A stretch of DNA of 64,000 nucleotides from Pseudomonas fluvialis (GCF_014207935.1 NZ_JACHLL010000004.1:310001-374000); one strand, 5' to 3'. Positions 46,471-58,037 are shown, numbered from the stretch's first letter. The notes: generated by a model not told the origin, from the sequence alone. Translations and numbers: made by a program.

Positions 46471-47325
46471 ATGGCCATCGACTGGCTCGACCTGCCCACC
46501 TCACCCGCCCTGCCCGGTCTGTTCGCCCGCGCGGCCCTGCGCCGTGGCATCAAGGGCAAGCAACTGCCCGCCATCGGCGTGCGCACCGAAGTGAGCGTCG
46601 ACCCCGAGCACCTGGCGCGCTATCGCAGCATCTGTGGCTTCGCCGATGACGGTCTGCTGCCGCCGACCTATCCGCACATCCTCGCCTTTGGCCTGCAGAT
46701 GAAGCTGCTGACCGACCCACGCTTTCCCTTCCCGCTGCTGGGCCTGGTGCACCTGCAGAACCGCATCCGCGTGCTGCGCCCCCTCGGCGGACTGGGACCG
46801 TTCCGTCTCAGCGTGCACCTGGAAAACCTGCAGCCCCACGACAAGGGAGCCACCTTCAGCCTGATCACCCGTTTGGAAGATCAGCTCGGCCTGCTCTGGG
46901 AAGGCGACAGCCGCATGCTCTGCCGCGCCCTGCGCCTGCCGGGCCAGAAGCCCGAGCATGAGACTCAGGCCGAGCTGCCGCTGAGTGAGATCGCGCGCTG
47001 GAAAGCCCCGCAGGATATCGGCCGGCGTTACGCCAAGGTGGCCGGTGACTACAACCCGATCCACATGTTCGGCGTGACCGCCAAGCTGTTCGGCTTCCCC
47101 ACGGCCATCGCCCACGGCCTGTGGAACAAGGCCCGCGCCCTGGCCGTGCTCGGCAGCCATTTGCCCAGCGCCGGTTACGAGGTGGAGGTGCGCTTCCAGA
47201 AGCCGGTGCTGCTGCCCGGCGACGTCACCCTGGTGGCCAGCGCCGCCGGCAGCGAAGGCGTGCTCAGCCTGCGCGGCAAGAACGATGTGCCGCACATGAC
47301 CGGCAGCTGGCACAAAGCGGCCTGA
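46471..47325 (+). CDS. MaoC-like hot-dog dehydratase
   Basis: A 284-residue protein with two hot-dog halves. The second carries the hydratase motif GDYNPIHMFGVTAKLFG followed by IAHGL, the expected Asp-His active site of R-specific enoyl hydratases. It is probably active on acyl-CoA or acyl-ACP; the substrate is unknown. GGAG lies 8 nt before ATG 46471. It is divergent from the AraC regulator. Confidence 0.87.
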   Translation: MAIDWLDLPTSPALPGLFARAALRRGIKGKQLPAIGVRTEVSVDPEHLARYRSICGFADDGLLPPTYPHILAFGLQMKLLTDPRFPFPLLGLVHLQNRIRVLRPLGGLGPFRLSVHLENLQPHDKGATFSLITRLEDQLGLLWEGDSRMLCRALRLPGQKPEHETQAELPLSEIARWKAPQDIGRRYAKVAGDYNPIHMFGVTAKLFGFPTAIAHGLWNKARALAVLGSHLPSAGYEVEVRFQKPVLLPGDVTLVASAAGSEGVLSLRGKNDVPHMTGSWHKAA

Positions 47326-47362
47326 ACCGTGAAACAATGCGTCACTCTGCCCGGAGTGACGC

Positions 47363-47683
47363 ATGAACCTCGACGAACTCACCGCCCGCCTGCACGCCAT
47401 TCGCGACCATAACGACTGGCGCCGCTTCCACAGCCCGAAAAACCTGGCCATGGCCGCCAGCGTCGAAATGGCCGAACTGGTGGAAATCTTCCAGTGGCTC
47501 GGCGAAGACGAATCCCGCCGCCTCGAGCCCGCGCAACTGGAACATGCCGGTCAGGAAATCGGCGATGTGGTGCTTTACCTCCTGCTGCTGTGCAGCGAGC
47601 TGGGCCTGAATCTGGAACAGGTAGTGCGCGCCAAGCTGGCCGACAGCGAGCGCCGCTTCATCGCCCCGGAGGCCTCGGCATGA
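47363..47683 (+). CDS. MazG-like nucleotide pyrophosphohydrolase
   Basis: A 106-residue all-helical protein. SVEMAELVEIFQW and HAGQEIGDVVLYLL give the E-x2-E and E-x2-D metal ligands of MazG/RS21-C6 enzymes. Family members hydrolyse non-canonical or cytosine NTPs (house-cleaning). GGAGT precedes the ATG. Its TGA overlaps the cmoM ATG. Confidence 0.9.
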   Translation: MNLDELTARLHAIRDHNDWRRFHSPKNLAMAASVEMAELVEIFQWLGEDESRRLEPAQLEHAGQEIGDVVLYLLLLCSELGLNLEQVVRAKLADSERRFIAPEASA

Positions 47684-48429
47684 GTGATCGCCACTTCGAC
47701 GAGCTGGCCACCCGCTTCGCCGAAAAAATCTACGGCGGCGCCAAGGGCGCAATCCGTCTGGCCGTACTCCAGGCCGACCTCAAGGAGACGTTGCCGGAAC
47801 GCCCGCTGCGGGTCCTCGACATTGGCGGTGGCCTCGGCCACATGAGCCTGTGGCTGGCCGAGCATGGCCACCAGATCACCTTCAGCGAACCGGCCGCACC
47901 GATGCTCGAAGGCGCCCGCGCGCGCTTTGCCGAGGCGGGGCAACAGGCCACCTTTATCCAGGCGCCCTGGCAGGACCTGCTCGGCCAGCTCGACGAGCCC
48001 TTCGATCTGGTGCTCTGTCATGCCGTGCTGGAATGGCTGGCCGAGCCGCATGCCATCCTGCCGGTACTGCACCAGCTCACTGCAGCCGGCGGCTGGCTGT
48101 CGCTGGCCTTCTACAACAAGGACGCGCTGATCTACCGCAACCTGCTCAAGGGCCACTTCCGCAAGCTGCGCAAGGAACGTTTCGCCGGCGAGGGCCAGAG
48201 CCTGACGCCACAACGCCCGCTCGATCCGCGCGAACTGGCGTTGCAACTGACGCCGCACTGGACGGTCGAACAGCAGAGCGGTGTGCGTGTGTTTCACGAT
48301 TACATGCCGCAGGAGTTCCAGGCCAAGGCCGAGCTCACCGACCTGCTGGAGATGGAGCTGGCCTACCGCCGCCACCCTGGCTTCGCCGGACTGGGCCGCT
48401 ACCTACACTGGATCTGTCGCCCCCGCTGA
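47680..48429 (+). CDS. cmoM: tRNA 5-carboxymethoxyuridine methyltransferase CmoM
   Basis: A 249-residue SAM methyltransferase that methylates cmo5U34 of tRNA in the family. It shows the SAM motif LDIGGGLGHMSLWLAE, HAVLEWLAEP and SLAFYNKDALIYRNLL, which are CmoM hallmarks, and ends with a WICRP motif. Its ATG overlaps the MazG-like stop. Length is near the usual 255-260. Confidence 0.88.
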   Translation: MSDRHFDELATRFAEKIYGGAKGAIRLAVLQADLKETLPERPLRVLDIGGGLGHMSLWLAEHGHQITFSEPAAPMLEGARARFAEAGQQATFIQAPWQDLLGQLDEPFDLVLCHAVLEWLAEPHAILPVLHQLTAAGGWLSLAFYNKDALIYRNLLKGHFRKLRKERFAGEGQSLTPQRPLDPRELALQLTPHWTVEQQSGVRVFHDYMPQEFQAKAELTDLLEMELAYRRHPGFAGLGRYLHWICRPR

Positions 48430-48601
48430 GAACCTTGCTGCGCGTCGGCCATGCGTCGTTATAAACAGGCTCTGAATGCTCATTTACCGCCAGTAAACTG
48501 CGCTTCATCGCCGCTTTGACCAGCCGTAGGCTGTTACTAACGTAGCGCCTAGCCTGGCTCTAGCTCGCGAGACTTTGAACAGCTTCTGAGAGGAGTTGGC
48601 C

Positions 48602-49216
48602 ATGCTGTACGAGATGCCTGTGCTGCGCCCACTGCTGCTGATCACCCTGCTGGGGCTGGCTGCCTGCCAGAGCCCCAATCCCTACCGCGCCGAATCACGG
48701 CCGCTGCCGCCGGCTCCGCCCGGCGCGGCGCAGACCTTCGACCGCAGCGCCTACCCGGCAGCACCACGGGATTACAGCCGTTACCTCAGCTGGCAATGGC
48801 AGCAGCCCCCAGCCGGCAGCGGCGCACTGAGCGGCGAACAACTGGCCGAGGTGGTTGCCGGTGCGCTGGAGCAACGCGGCCTGCGCCCCGCCCAGCAGAG
48901 CCAGCCCGCAGACCTGCGGGTGCATGCCGCGCTGCGCGAGGAGCGCCGTCTGCGGCAGTACGAAGAGCCCAGCTATGGAGGCTACTATGGCAACGGTTCC
49001 TGGGGTGACGGCTACGGTGGCTACGGCCGCGTGCCGGTGATCCGCACCCGCGAGGAGGTGGTCAGCGTGGCGTTCATCGAACTGTTAGACGGCCGCAGTG
49101 GCGAACGGGTCTGGTCCGGTTCGGCCGAGGCCCTCGCCGGCGACGACAACCGTGAGCGCCTCGACGCCCTGCGCAGCGCCGTGCAGCAGGCCCTGAACAA
49201 TTACCCGCCGCGATAA
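48602..49216 (+). CDS. DUF4136 lipoprotein, first copy
   Basis: A 204-residue lipoprotein. The lipobox is LLGLAAC (Cys about 21), then a proline-rich linker and a DUF4136 domain ([46 protein letters not shown]). A Gly/Tyr-rich insert ([19 protein letters not shown]) lies in the middle. AGGAG precedes ATG 48602. It is a paralogue of the next gene, 10 bp downstream. Function unknown. Confidence 0.85.
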   Translation: MLYEMPVLRPLLLITLLGLAACQSPNPYRAESRPLPPAPPGAAQTFDRSAYPAAPRDYSRYLSWQWQQPPAGSGALSGEQLAEVVAGALEQRGLRPAQQSQPADLRVHAALREERRLRQYEEPSYGGYYGNGSWGDGYGGYGRVPVIRTREEVVSVAFIELLDGRSGERVWSGSAEALAGDDNRERLDALRSAVQQALNNYPPR

Positions 49217-49226
49217 GGAGCACGCC

Positions 49227-49781
49227 ATGCGAACCCTGTTGATCGCCAGCCTGTTACTCCTGGCCGCCTGCCAGGGCCCGCGCCTGCAGCGGGACTTCGA
49301 TCCCGCCCGCGACTTCGCCGGCTATCGCAGCTGGCAATGGCAAGAACCGGCCGTGCGCTTCCGCCCGGACGACCCACGCCTGACCAGCGACCTCAACGGC
49401 CAGCGCATCGAGCAGGCCATCACCGAGCAACTGGAACAGCGCGGCCTGCGCCCGGCGGCACAGGGCCAGGCTGCCGACCTGCGGGTGCAGGCCTGGTTGA
49501 TCGTCGACGACCGCCAGCAGCAGATCACCACCAGTTATGGCGGCGCCTGGGGCAGCGGCTGGAACGGTTACTGGGGCGGCCCGGTGATGCAGGAAACGCG
49601 CAGCCTCGACTATCAGGTCGGCACCCTGCAGATCGACCTCTACGACGGTCGCGATGGCAAACTGGTCTGGCGCGGCAGCGCCGAGCAGATCCTGCGCCAC
49701 AATCTCGACTCGCCCGAGCAACGCAGCCAGGCGATCCGCCAGACGGTGCAGGCCATTCTCAACCAGTACCCGCCCCGCTAG
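49227..49781 (+). CDS. DUF4136 lipoprotein, second copy
   Basis: A 184-residue paralogue of the preceding lipoprotein: lipobox [40 protein letters not shown] and LVWRGSAEQIL align closely, with a shorter Gly-Trp/Tyr insert. AAGGAG precedes the ATG. Both are expected at the outer membrane and could interact. Function unknown. Confidence 0.87.
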   Translation: MRTLLIASLLLLAACQGPRLQRDFDPARDFAGYRSWQWQEPAVRFRPDDPRLTSDLNGQRIEQAITEQLEQRGLRPAAQGQAADLRVQAWLIVDDRQQQITTSYGGAWGSGWNGYWGGPVMQETRSLDYQVGTLQIDLYDGRDGKLVWRGSAEQILRHNLDSPEQRSQAIRQTVQAILNQYPPR

Positions 49782-49822
49782 CAGGCCACTGCTGGAAAAC
49801 GCCACAAGCAAAGGATTGCCCA

Positions 49823-50302
49823 ATGCCCCTGACCCATCGCCCCGCCACTGCCGCCGACCTTGCACAGGTAGTGACCTTTCCGCAGAACCGCGACGAGCTG
49901 TTCTTCTGTTTTCCCCGTGCCGTCTGGCCGCTGGACGTCGGCCAACTGGCCGCCGCCATGGCCGAGCGGCGCGACAGCACGGTGGTCGAGCTGGATGGCC
50001 AACTGGCCGGCTTTGCCAATTTCTTCCAGTGGCAGTACGGCGAGTTCTGCGCCCTCGGCAACCTGATGGTGGCGCCCTGGGCCCGAGGGCGCGGTGTCGC
50101 CCAGTACCTGATCGGGGTGATGGAAGCACAGGCCCGCGCCCACTATCAGGCGCGCCTGATGAAGGTATCGTGCTTCAACGGCAACGCCGCCGGTCTGCTG
50201 CTCTACCCGCGCCTGGGCTACCAGCTGGCCGGCGTGGTCGAGCGCGCCACACCCAGCGGCGAGCGCGTGGCGCTGATCCAGTTCAGCAAGCCGCTGCAGT
50301 AA
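49823..50302 (+). CDS. GNAT-family acetyltransferase
   Basis: A 159-residue N-acetyltransferase with acetyl-CoA motif NLMVAPWARGRGVAQYLIG and a terminal YPRLGYQLAGVVER segment. AAGGA lies 8 nt before the ATG. It follows the lipoprotein pair by 41 bp and may share its transcript. The substrate is unknown. Confidence 0.87.
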   Translation: MPLTHRPATAADLAQVVTFPQNRDELFFCFPRAVWPLDVGQLAAAMAERRDSTVVELDGQLAGFANFFQWQYGEFCALGNLMVAPWARGRGVAQYLIGVMEAQARAHYQARLMKVSCFNGNAAGLLLYPRLGYQLAGVVERATPSGERVALIQFSKPLQ

Positions 50303-50376
50303 CAGAGTAAGTAACCGGCCGATTGGCTGCAGCGCCCGGATGGCGCGGCGCCGCGGCCGTTAACGGGTACGCGTGA

Positions 50377-52428
<2,052 letters not shown>

Positions 52429-52508
52429 TGACCGCTGCACAACTGGCGCTTTGAGCAGAATGCCCAATACTGCGAACAACACCCTGCTATCTGTACGGAA
52501 TTGTTCTC

Positions 52509-54149
52509 ATGGCATTGCTGCGCTGGTTATCCGGGCTGCGTCAGCGGACGCAGCTATCACTGCTACTGGTTGTCATGGCCCTGGGCATTGCATTGGTGGC
52601 GGCCTGGACACAGGTCGTCAACCAGCAGCTGCGCATCAATGGGCCGCTTTACCAGGAGATCGTCAAAGGTAAAGACCTGCTCGCCGACATCCTGCCACCG
52701 CCTTACTACATTCTGGAGTCGTACCTGGTCGCACTGCAGATGCACACCAGTACAGACACCCAGCAAGTCCAGCGGCTTGCCGAACGCTTCAATCAACTGC
52801 ACAGCGATTATCAGGCCCGCTACCGCTATTGGCAGGAGCAGACGCTGGATCAAACCACGCGGCAACTGGTGAGCCAGACTACCTATGCGCCCGCCCAACG
52901 TTTTTACGAGACAGCCCTGACTCGTTACATCCCAGCCAGACAACAGGGCAAGAATGACCAACAGGCCTGGCAGGATCTGGAACAGGCCTATCTCGATCAC
53001 CGCCAAGGCATTGATGAGCTGGTAGGCGTCGTCAATACCCAGCACCAAGCCAATGAGGCGCAGGCACAAGCGCAGATCGATGCCCTCGCACGCAATCTGG
53101 TCTTGGTCACCGGCAGCATTCTCGTGATCGCTCTGCTGCTGGTTCTGCTGATCAGCAAGGGGCAGTTGTACTTTTTCAAGCGCCTGCCCCAGTCACTGCA
53201 ACAGGTCGCGCAAGGGCGTCTCGACCAACCCGCCGCGCTGAAAACCCAAAACGAGCTCGGCGAGCTGTCACGCTGCACGGACACGATACGACTCAACCTG
53301 CGGACTGTAATCACCGAGCTGGGCGGCCAAACCCGAGCACTGGGCCAACTCGCCAGCGGTATTCAGGCCGGCGCACGCGAGATTGAACAAGCCTCTGCGC
53401 ATCAGGTCAGCAGCTCGGAGAAAGCCAGCCATTCGGTCCATGAGCTCAACGGGCTGTTGTCACGACTATCCAGCGATAGCACTCAATCGGCACAAGCCGC
53501 CGAGGAAGCCGGACGTGCAGCCGAGTGCTCCTCCCAGGCCCTGCAAAGCAGCAGCGAAGAGGTAGGCTTGGTGGTGCAGACGGTGCATGACGCCGCAGAG
53601 GTACTCAGTTCCTTGGTGGCCCGCACGGACGAAATCAATCAGGTCACCCGAACCATTCGCGACATCGCCGAGCAAACCAATCTTTTAGCCCTCAATGCGG
53701 CTATCGAGGCCGCTCGCGCGGGGGAACAGGGCCGTGGTTTTGCGGTGGTCGCCGACGAAGTCCGCCAACTGGCCGAGCGAACCAGTCAGTCCACCAGCAG
53801 CATTGCCAGCATCATCGACAGTATTCAGGCCAGCACACGCGACGCCACCCGCTCAATCCAGACCGGACTGGAACGCTCAGAAATTGGCCTGACCCAAGTA
53901 CGCTCGGCGGGTGAGACACTGACCGCCATGCAGGCACACCTGAGCAGCGTCAGCCAGACACTCAACAGCGTGTCCCAGCAACTCAACGACAGCCGGGATG
54001 TCCGAGAAACCGTGCTCAGCAACATCGAAAGCATGCTCACCGATTGCCAGCATCAGCAGCAGGCCATCCGAGCACTGGACAACCTGATTCGTCAGTCGGA
54101 TACAGCCGCCGGCCACCTGCAGCGGGTGACCGAAAACTTCACACTCTGA
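52509..54149 (+). CDS. Methyl-accepting chemotaxis protein
   Basis: A 546-residue chemoreceptor: helix 1 at about 17-36, a periplasmic region of ~160 residues, helix 2 at about 197-217, HAMP and a signalling domain with the hairpin tip [20 protein letters not shown] and [18 protein letters not shown]. It is transcribed alone. The ligand is unknown. Its base composition is slightly less GC-rich than that of its neighbours. Confidence 0.92.
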   Translation: MALLRWLSGLRQRTQLSLLLVVMALGIALVAAWTQVVNQQLRINGPLYQEIVKGKDLLADILPPPYYILESYLVALQMHTSTDTQQVQRLAERFNQLHSDYQARYRYWQEQTLDQTTRQLVSQTTYAPAQRFYETALTRYIPARQQGKNDQQAWQDLEQAYLDHRQGIDELVGVVNTQHQANEAQAQAQIDALARNLVLVTGSILVIALLLVLLISKGQLYFFKRLPQSLQQVAQGRLDQPAALKTQNELGELSRCTDTIRLNLRTVITELGGQTRALGQLASGIQAGAREIEQASAHQVSSSEKASHSVHELNGLLSRLSSDSTQSAQAAEEAGRAAECSSQALQSSSEEVGLVVQTVHDAAEVLSSLVARTDEINQVTRTIRDIAEQTNLLALNAAIEAARAGEQGRGFAVVADEVRQLAERTSQSTSSIASIIDSIQASTRDATRSIQTGLERSEIGLTQVRSAGETLTAMQAHLSSVSQTLNSVSQQLNDSRDVRETVLSNIESMLTDCQHQQQAIRALDNLIRQSDTAAGHLQRVTENFTL

Positions 54150-54243
54150 CGACCGGCGCTCGACATCAACAGGTCACAAGCGCCATACAAACCGGTCCAA
54201 ATGGACGAGCTGAAGCATAATGGCGCTTTTGTCGGAGCCAATC

Positions 54244-54693
54244 ATGCCTGCAATGACCTGGTGGCTGCTCGCCCTACCCCTGCTGGCCGGGGTTCTCCTG
54301 CCACTGCAGGCCGGAATCAATGGTCAGTTGGCCAAGCACCTGGGCAGTGTACTGGTCGCTGCGTTGATTTCATTCTGCGTCGGTACCGCTGCCCTCTTTC
54401 TGCTCACGCTCTACCAACGCGAAGTCCCTTTGCTGAGTGCCTTCCGCGGTCTCACCTGGTGGCACTGGACCGGCGGCCTGCTGGGCGCCTTCTTCATTGC
54501 CACCGCCGCCTACGCCAGCCCTCGCACCGGTGCCCTGCTGTTCATGCTGCTGGTGCTGGCCGGGCAGATGGCAATGGCCCTGGTTCTCGATCATTTCGGC
54601 TGGGCCGGCTACCGCGAAGCCCCCATCAGCCTTGGCAAGGTAGCTGGTCTGCTGCTGGTGGTGGCCGGCATCTGGCTGATCCAGCGCAGCTGA
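54244..54693 (+). CDS. YdcZ-type (DMT superfamily) small membrane transporter
   Basis: A 149-residue protein with five helices and the family-typical LLPLQAGINGQLAKHLGS and SPRTGALLFMLLVLAGQM segments. It belongs to the single-half DMT group that may work as dimers. ATG 54244 was chosen over ATG 54220 because GGAG lies 6 nt upstream. The substrate is unknown. Confidence 0.85.
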   Translation: MPAMTWWLLALPLLAGVLLPLQAGINGQLAKHLGSVLVAALISFCVGTAALFLLTLYQREVPLLSAFRGLTWWHWTGGLLGAFFIATAAYASPRTGALLFMLLVLAGQMAMALVLDHFGWAGYREAPISLGKVAGLLLVVAGIWLIQRS

Positions 54694-54759
54694 TCGGCAG
54701 CTGATGGCCAATGGCTGCCATCCGCGCTCAAAGCCGCTAGAATCGCGGCACTTACCGCC

Positions 54760-55893
54760 ATGAACCGCACCATGCCCAACACGCTGATGCCCAACGATCC
54801 CGACCGCTTCCGCCTCTGGCGCGAAGTGCAGGACATGCGTGTGCGCACCACCCTGGGCGGTATCTTCTACCTGATCGCCTGGCTGCTGTGCTGGATCTTC
54901 AGCAGCGCGCCCAAGCAGTTACTCCTGCCGGGCAGCCTGTTCAGCCTGGGATTCGCCATTCTGCTGGTGCTGCGCCTGCGTCATCGCCTGCCCACCGAGC
55001 ATGACCTTGACGGTCTGCTGCGCTGGCGCTGGCAGCACTGGGCGCTGCTACTGCTGAACTCGATGCTCTGGGGGCTGGCGACCGGCTGCACGCTGCTGCT
55101 CACCCCGCTGCACGACAGCCAGTTGATTGCCGCGCTGAGCACTATTGCCTTCAGCACCGCCGCCATCTTCAACTTCCCCATGCAGCGCCTGCCGGCCGCC
55201 TGTGCGGTACTGCTGATTTACCTGCCTGCGCTGGTCATCATGCTGCCGCAAGCGAGCAAGAATGCCGGTGTGTTAACAACGCTTGTTTTTTTCATGCTGT
55301 ACCTGATGCTGGCGCTCAAACGCAACCACAAGGAATACCACGCCGGTGTCGATCTGCAGCACCAGTTGCTGGAGCAGCGCGAACAGCTCGACCTGCTCAG
55401 CCGTACCGACAGCCTGACCCAGCTGGGCAACCGCCTGCAGTTCAACAACCTGTTTGAACTGCAGGTGGCCCAGGCGCAGCGCCAGGGTAGCCCGCTGGCC
55501 CTGCTGTTGCTGGATATCGACCATTTCAAACAGATCAACGACCAGCACGGCCACATGGCCGGCGACCAGTGCCTGTGCCAGTTCGCCGACGTCATGCGCC
55601 AGGTCTTCCGCCGCCAGAGCGATATTCTCCTGCGCCTGGGCGGCGAGGAGTTCGGCGTGCTGATGCCGGGGATCGACCTGGAACACGCCCGACAGCTGGG
55701 CGAGCAGTTCCGCCTGCTACTGGACGAGCACGGCCTCGAGGCTCAGGCCCAGCCCCTGCGCCTCACCACCAGCCTGGGCCTCGGCGTGTTCGACAGCGCG
55801 CGCGATGCCAGCGCCGATGCCTTCTTCAGCCGCGTCGACGATGCGCTGTACCAGGCCAAGCACCAGGGCCGCAACCGGCTGTGCCTGGCCTGA
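54760..55893 (+). CDS. Membrane-bound diguanylate cyclase (GGDEF)
   Basis: A 377-residue protein: five or six helices in residues 30-185, then a GGDEF domain. Landmarks are RTDSLTQLGNRLQF, DIDHFKQINDQHGHMAGD and the active-site RLGGEEF at about 293. It should make cyclic-di-GMP in response to an unknown membrane or envelope signal. An RXXD inhibitory site is not obvious where expected. It follows the YdcZ-like gene by 66 bp. Confidence 0.93.
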   Translation: MNRTMPNTLMPNDPDRFRLWREVQDMRVRTTLGGIFYLIAWLLCWIFSSAPKQLLLPGSLFSLGFAILLVLRLRHRLPTEHDLDGLLRWRWQHWALLLLNSMLWGLATGCTLLLTPLHDSQLIAALSTIAFSTAAIFNFPMQRLPAACAVLLIYLPALVIMLPQASKNAGVLTTLVFFMLYLMLALKRNHKEYHAGVDLQHQLLEQREQLDLLSRTDSLTQLGNRLQFNNLFELQVAQAQRQGSPLALLLLDIDHFKQINDQHGHMAGDQCLCQFADVMRQVFRRQSDILLRLGGEEFGVLMPGIDLEHARQLGEQFRLLLDEHGLEAQAQPLRLTTSLGLGVFDSARDASADAFFSRVDDALYQAKHQGRNRLCLA

Positions 55894-56002
55894 AACGCCT
55901 TACAGAGCAACACCGCTCAGCGCTCTGCGGAAAACACCACACAACCACCCTCCGATAATTCCGCCTCGATCCGGCACTCATTCCGACCAGCGGCGCTTCC
56001 AT

Positions 56003-56053
56003 AAATGACCAGCAGTCATTTAATCTCGCAACACAAATGACCGGCGGTCATTT
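56003..56053. promoter_or_regulatory. Two TetR-type palindromic operators upstream of the SDR-tetR pair
   Basis: The 19-bp near-palindromes AAATGACC-AGC-AGTCATTT (56003-56021) and AAATGACC-GGC-GGTCATTT (56035-56053) differ at two positions. Their centres are 32 bp apart, about three helical turns. They lie just before the SDR gene, whose downstream neighbour encodes a TetR repressor, so autoregulation of the pair is the simple reading. Confidence 0.82.
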
Positions 56054-56079
56054 AAATGTCATTTCAAGAGGCTTTCCCC

Positions 56080-56868
56080 ATGCAGCAGCAACTCAAGGGC
56101 CAGTGGGCCCTCATTACCGGTGCCTCCAGCGGCTTCGGCGTGGACTTTGCCCACCTCCTTGCCGAACTCGGCGCCAACCTGATTCTGGTCGCACGACGCA
56201 CTGAGCCCATGCAGGCACTGGCGAGCGAACTGCAGAAACGCCATGGCACCGAAACCCGCGTGATTGGCCTCGACCTGGCGCAGACAGAAGCTGCCAGCAC
56301 ACTCAAGGCACAGACTGATGCCCTCGGGCTATCGGTGGATATCCTGATCAACAACGCCGGCTACGGTTTATTCGGTGAGTTTCTGGCGCAACCCTTGATG
56401 AACACTCGCGACATGCTCCAGCTGAACATGCTGACGCTGACCGAGCTGACCCATCACTACAGCCAGGACATGGCACGCCGCGGTGGTGGCCATATCCTGC
56501 TGGTCGCCAGCATCGGTGGCTATCAGGCCACTCCCAGCTACGCCGCTTATTCGGCGAGCAAAGCCTATGTCCTGCTGTTCGGAGAAGCCCTGAATCAAGA
56601 GCTGAAGGCGTCCAATGTAAAGGTCAGCGTACTCTCGCCCGGCATCAGCGCCACGGCGTTTCTGCAGGTGTCAGGGCAGCGCCCGACCCTCTACCAGCGC
56701 CTGTTGATGATGCGCTCACGCCCGGTGGCTCAGATCGGCTTGCGTGCCATGTTCCGTGGCAAGGCGAGTGTCGTGCCAGGACTGCTGAATAAACTCACGG
56801 TGATCAGTAATCGCCTCACCCCTCGCCCCCTGCAAAGTCGCATGGCCTATCAACTGATGAAGAACTGA
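56080..56868 (+). CDS. Short-chain dehydrogenase/reductase controlled by TetR
   Basis: A 262-residue classical SDR: TGASSGFG nucleotide motif, NNAGYG, catalytic Ser in VASIGGY and YSASK. A C-terminal basic stretch (KLTVISNRLTPRPLQSRMAYQLM) may contact membranes. Start 56080 has AAGAGG at a good distance; ATG 56056 is possible but would sit on the operator. It lies 46 bp before tetR, likely the same transcript. The substrate is unknown. Confidence 0.88.
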   Translation: MQQQLKGQWALITGASSGFGVDFAHLLAELGANLILVARRTEPMQALASELQKRHGTETRVIGLDLAQTEAASTLKAQTDALGLSVDILINNAGYGLFGEFLAQPLMNTRDMLQLNMLTLTELTHHYSQDMARRGGGHILLVASIGGYQATPSYAAYSASKAYVLLFGEALNQELKASNVKVSVLSPGISATAFLQVSGQRPTLYQRLLMMRSRPVAQIGLRAMFRGKASVVPGLLNKLTVISNRLTPRPLQSRMAYQLMKN

Positions 56869-56914
56869 GCATGGCGGGGTATGCTCCCCGCCAACCTCCA
56901 GTCAGAGCCATACC

Positions 56915-57562
56915 ATGACCCGCCGTGCCCGAGATGATGATGCCAAGCAGGCCCGCCGCGCGGACATCCTGCAGGCAGCCCGCCGTCTCTTTCTCAGTGA
57001 CGAACGTCAATTACCTTCCGTTGCGCGCATTGCCGAAGCGGCGGGGCTGGCCAAGGGCACGGTGTATTTGTACTTCGCCACGAAAGAAGAAATTTTCATC
57101 GCGCTGCTTGATGAAGAGTTCAGCAACCTGCTCACGGCCATAGGCGAAGCATTCAAGCCAAGTGCGGTAGCAACAGAACAGGTTCAGGCCGTGATCGCCC
57201 GAATGGTTGACTACCTCGACGAGCACCCTGAATTTCTAAGCCTGGATGCACTTGCCTACAGCGTGCTGGAGCAGAACCTGCCGGAACAGGTCGTGCGCAC
57301 CTTCAAGCTCAACCTGACCCGCCGGCTCACTCTTGCTGGGCAACTGCTGGATGCCGCACTGGGTTTGCAGACTGGCCGCGGCACACAGTTGTTGCTGCGC
57401 AGTTACGCGCTGATCCGTGGACTGTGGCAAACCCTGGACTACCCAGCGCCGCTACAGGCACTACTGGCCGATCCCGCCTTCAGCGTGATCCGCCCCCCTT
57501 TTCGTGAAGAACTGGCCGCCAGCCTTCAGGAATATTGGCGCGGCGCACTCACACCGGTTTGA
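56915..57562 (+). CDS. TetR-family repressor
   Basis: A 215-residue regulator. Its N-terminal helix-turn-helix (RIAEAAGLAKGTVYLYFATKEEIF, about 36-60) is clear TetR; the rest is a ligand-binding helical domain. It probably represses the SDR gene and itself through the two palindromes at 56003-56053. The ligand is unknown. It ends near a duplicated copy of the pbpC 3' end. Confidence 0.92.
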   Translation: MTRRARDDDAKQARRADILQAARRLFLSDERQLPSVARIAEAAGLAKGTVYLYFATKEEIFIALLDEEFSNLLTAIGEAFKPSAVATEQVQAVIARMVDYLDEHPEFLSLDALAYSVLEQNLPEQVVRTFKLNLTRRLTLAGQLLDAALGLQTGRGTQLLLRSYALIRGLWQTLDYPAPLQALLADPAFSVIRPPFREELAASLQEYWRGALTPV

Positions 57563-57588
57563 CCACTCACTCCAGCACCTGAAGCTCC
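57563..57588. repeat. Remnant copy of the pbpC 3' end (left repeat)
   Basis: This 26-bp stretch matches 58163-58188 at 24 of 26 positions, exactly 600 bp away. The right copy covers the last codons and stop of pbpC; read leftward, this copy also gives LQVLE-stop. It begins directly after the tetR stop. The two copies bracket the BLUF gene. Confidence 0.75.
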
Positions 57589-57595
57589 CCAGCCT

Positions 57596-57623
57596 GTTTG
57601 AACTGAACGCCCCATGTTCAAAC
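57596..57623. terminator. 8-bp inverted repeat between convergent tetR and BLUF genes
   Basis: GTTTGAAC (57596-57603) and GTTCAAAC (57616-57623) are perfect inverted repeats with a 12-nt loop. They straddle the BLUF stop codon. There is no T-run, so the terminator role is tentative. Confidence 0.35.
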
Positions 57624-58037
57624 GACGGCCAACTGAGCCCGCAATGTGGTGAGTAAACCCAGGCAGCTGTGATTGCTCATCAGCATCGGCTGAAACTCGT
57701 CGCTGACGCCATAACGCAGCAACAGTTCGCGAGTCAGCGAACTGCTCGGCACATAGGCCATGCTCCAGTCTGAAAACAGACGTTCACTAATCTCGTCCAT
57801 TTGCAGCAAGAGGAGCTCCTGGTGACGCGGGTCAGTTGAAATCCGCTGATAGAGGCGATTGACCTCGCTACGCCCACCTTCCAGAACTTGCAGAAAGTAC
57901 TCGCCATTGAAAGCGAGCATCCCGCTGATACCCGCCTGAAGATTGTGTCGGCGCGCCGACAGCAGCAGCGCTTCGATACCCGAGACTCCGAGCCCGTTTG
58001 TTGCCTTACTGAGGTACAGCAGTCGCACGAGATGCAT
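57618..58037 (-). CDS. Stand-alone BLUF blue-light photoreceptor
   Basis: A 139-residue single-domain BLUF protein. All flavin-site residues fall at the numbers used for cyanobacterial PixD (Slr1694): Tyr8, Asn32, Gln50 (YFLQVLEG), Trp91 and Met93 (DWSMAYV). It should bind FAD and switch hydrogen bonding in blue light. About 40 residues follow the core and no output domain is present, so it must signal through a partner. GAGGAA precedes the ATG. Base composition is lower in GC than in pbpC, and it is bracketed by a 26-bp repeat, both suggesting acquisition. Confidence 0.93.
   Translation of the reverse strand: MHLVRLLYLSKATNGLGVSGIEALLLSARRHNLQAGISGMLAFNGEYFLQVLEGGRSEVNRLYQRISTDPRHQELLLLQMDEISERLFSDWSMAYVPSSSLTRELLLRYGVSDEFQPMLMSNHSCLGLLTTLRAQLAVV

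Noticed and set aside
48430..48601. Intergenic sequence before the DUF4136 genes with a small TTTAC/GTAAA hairpin, looking like a dispersed Pseudomonas repeat
   Set aside because: No second copy is present in the window and the hairpin is short, so it cannot be supported as a repeat or RNA here.
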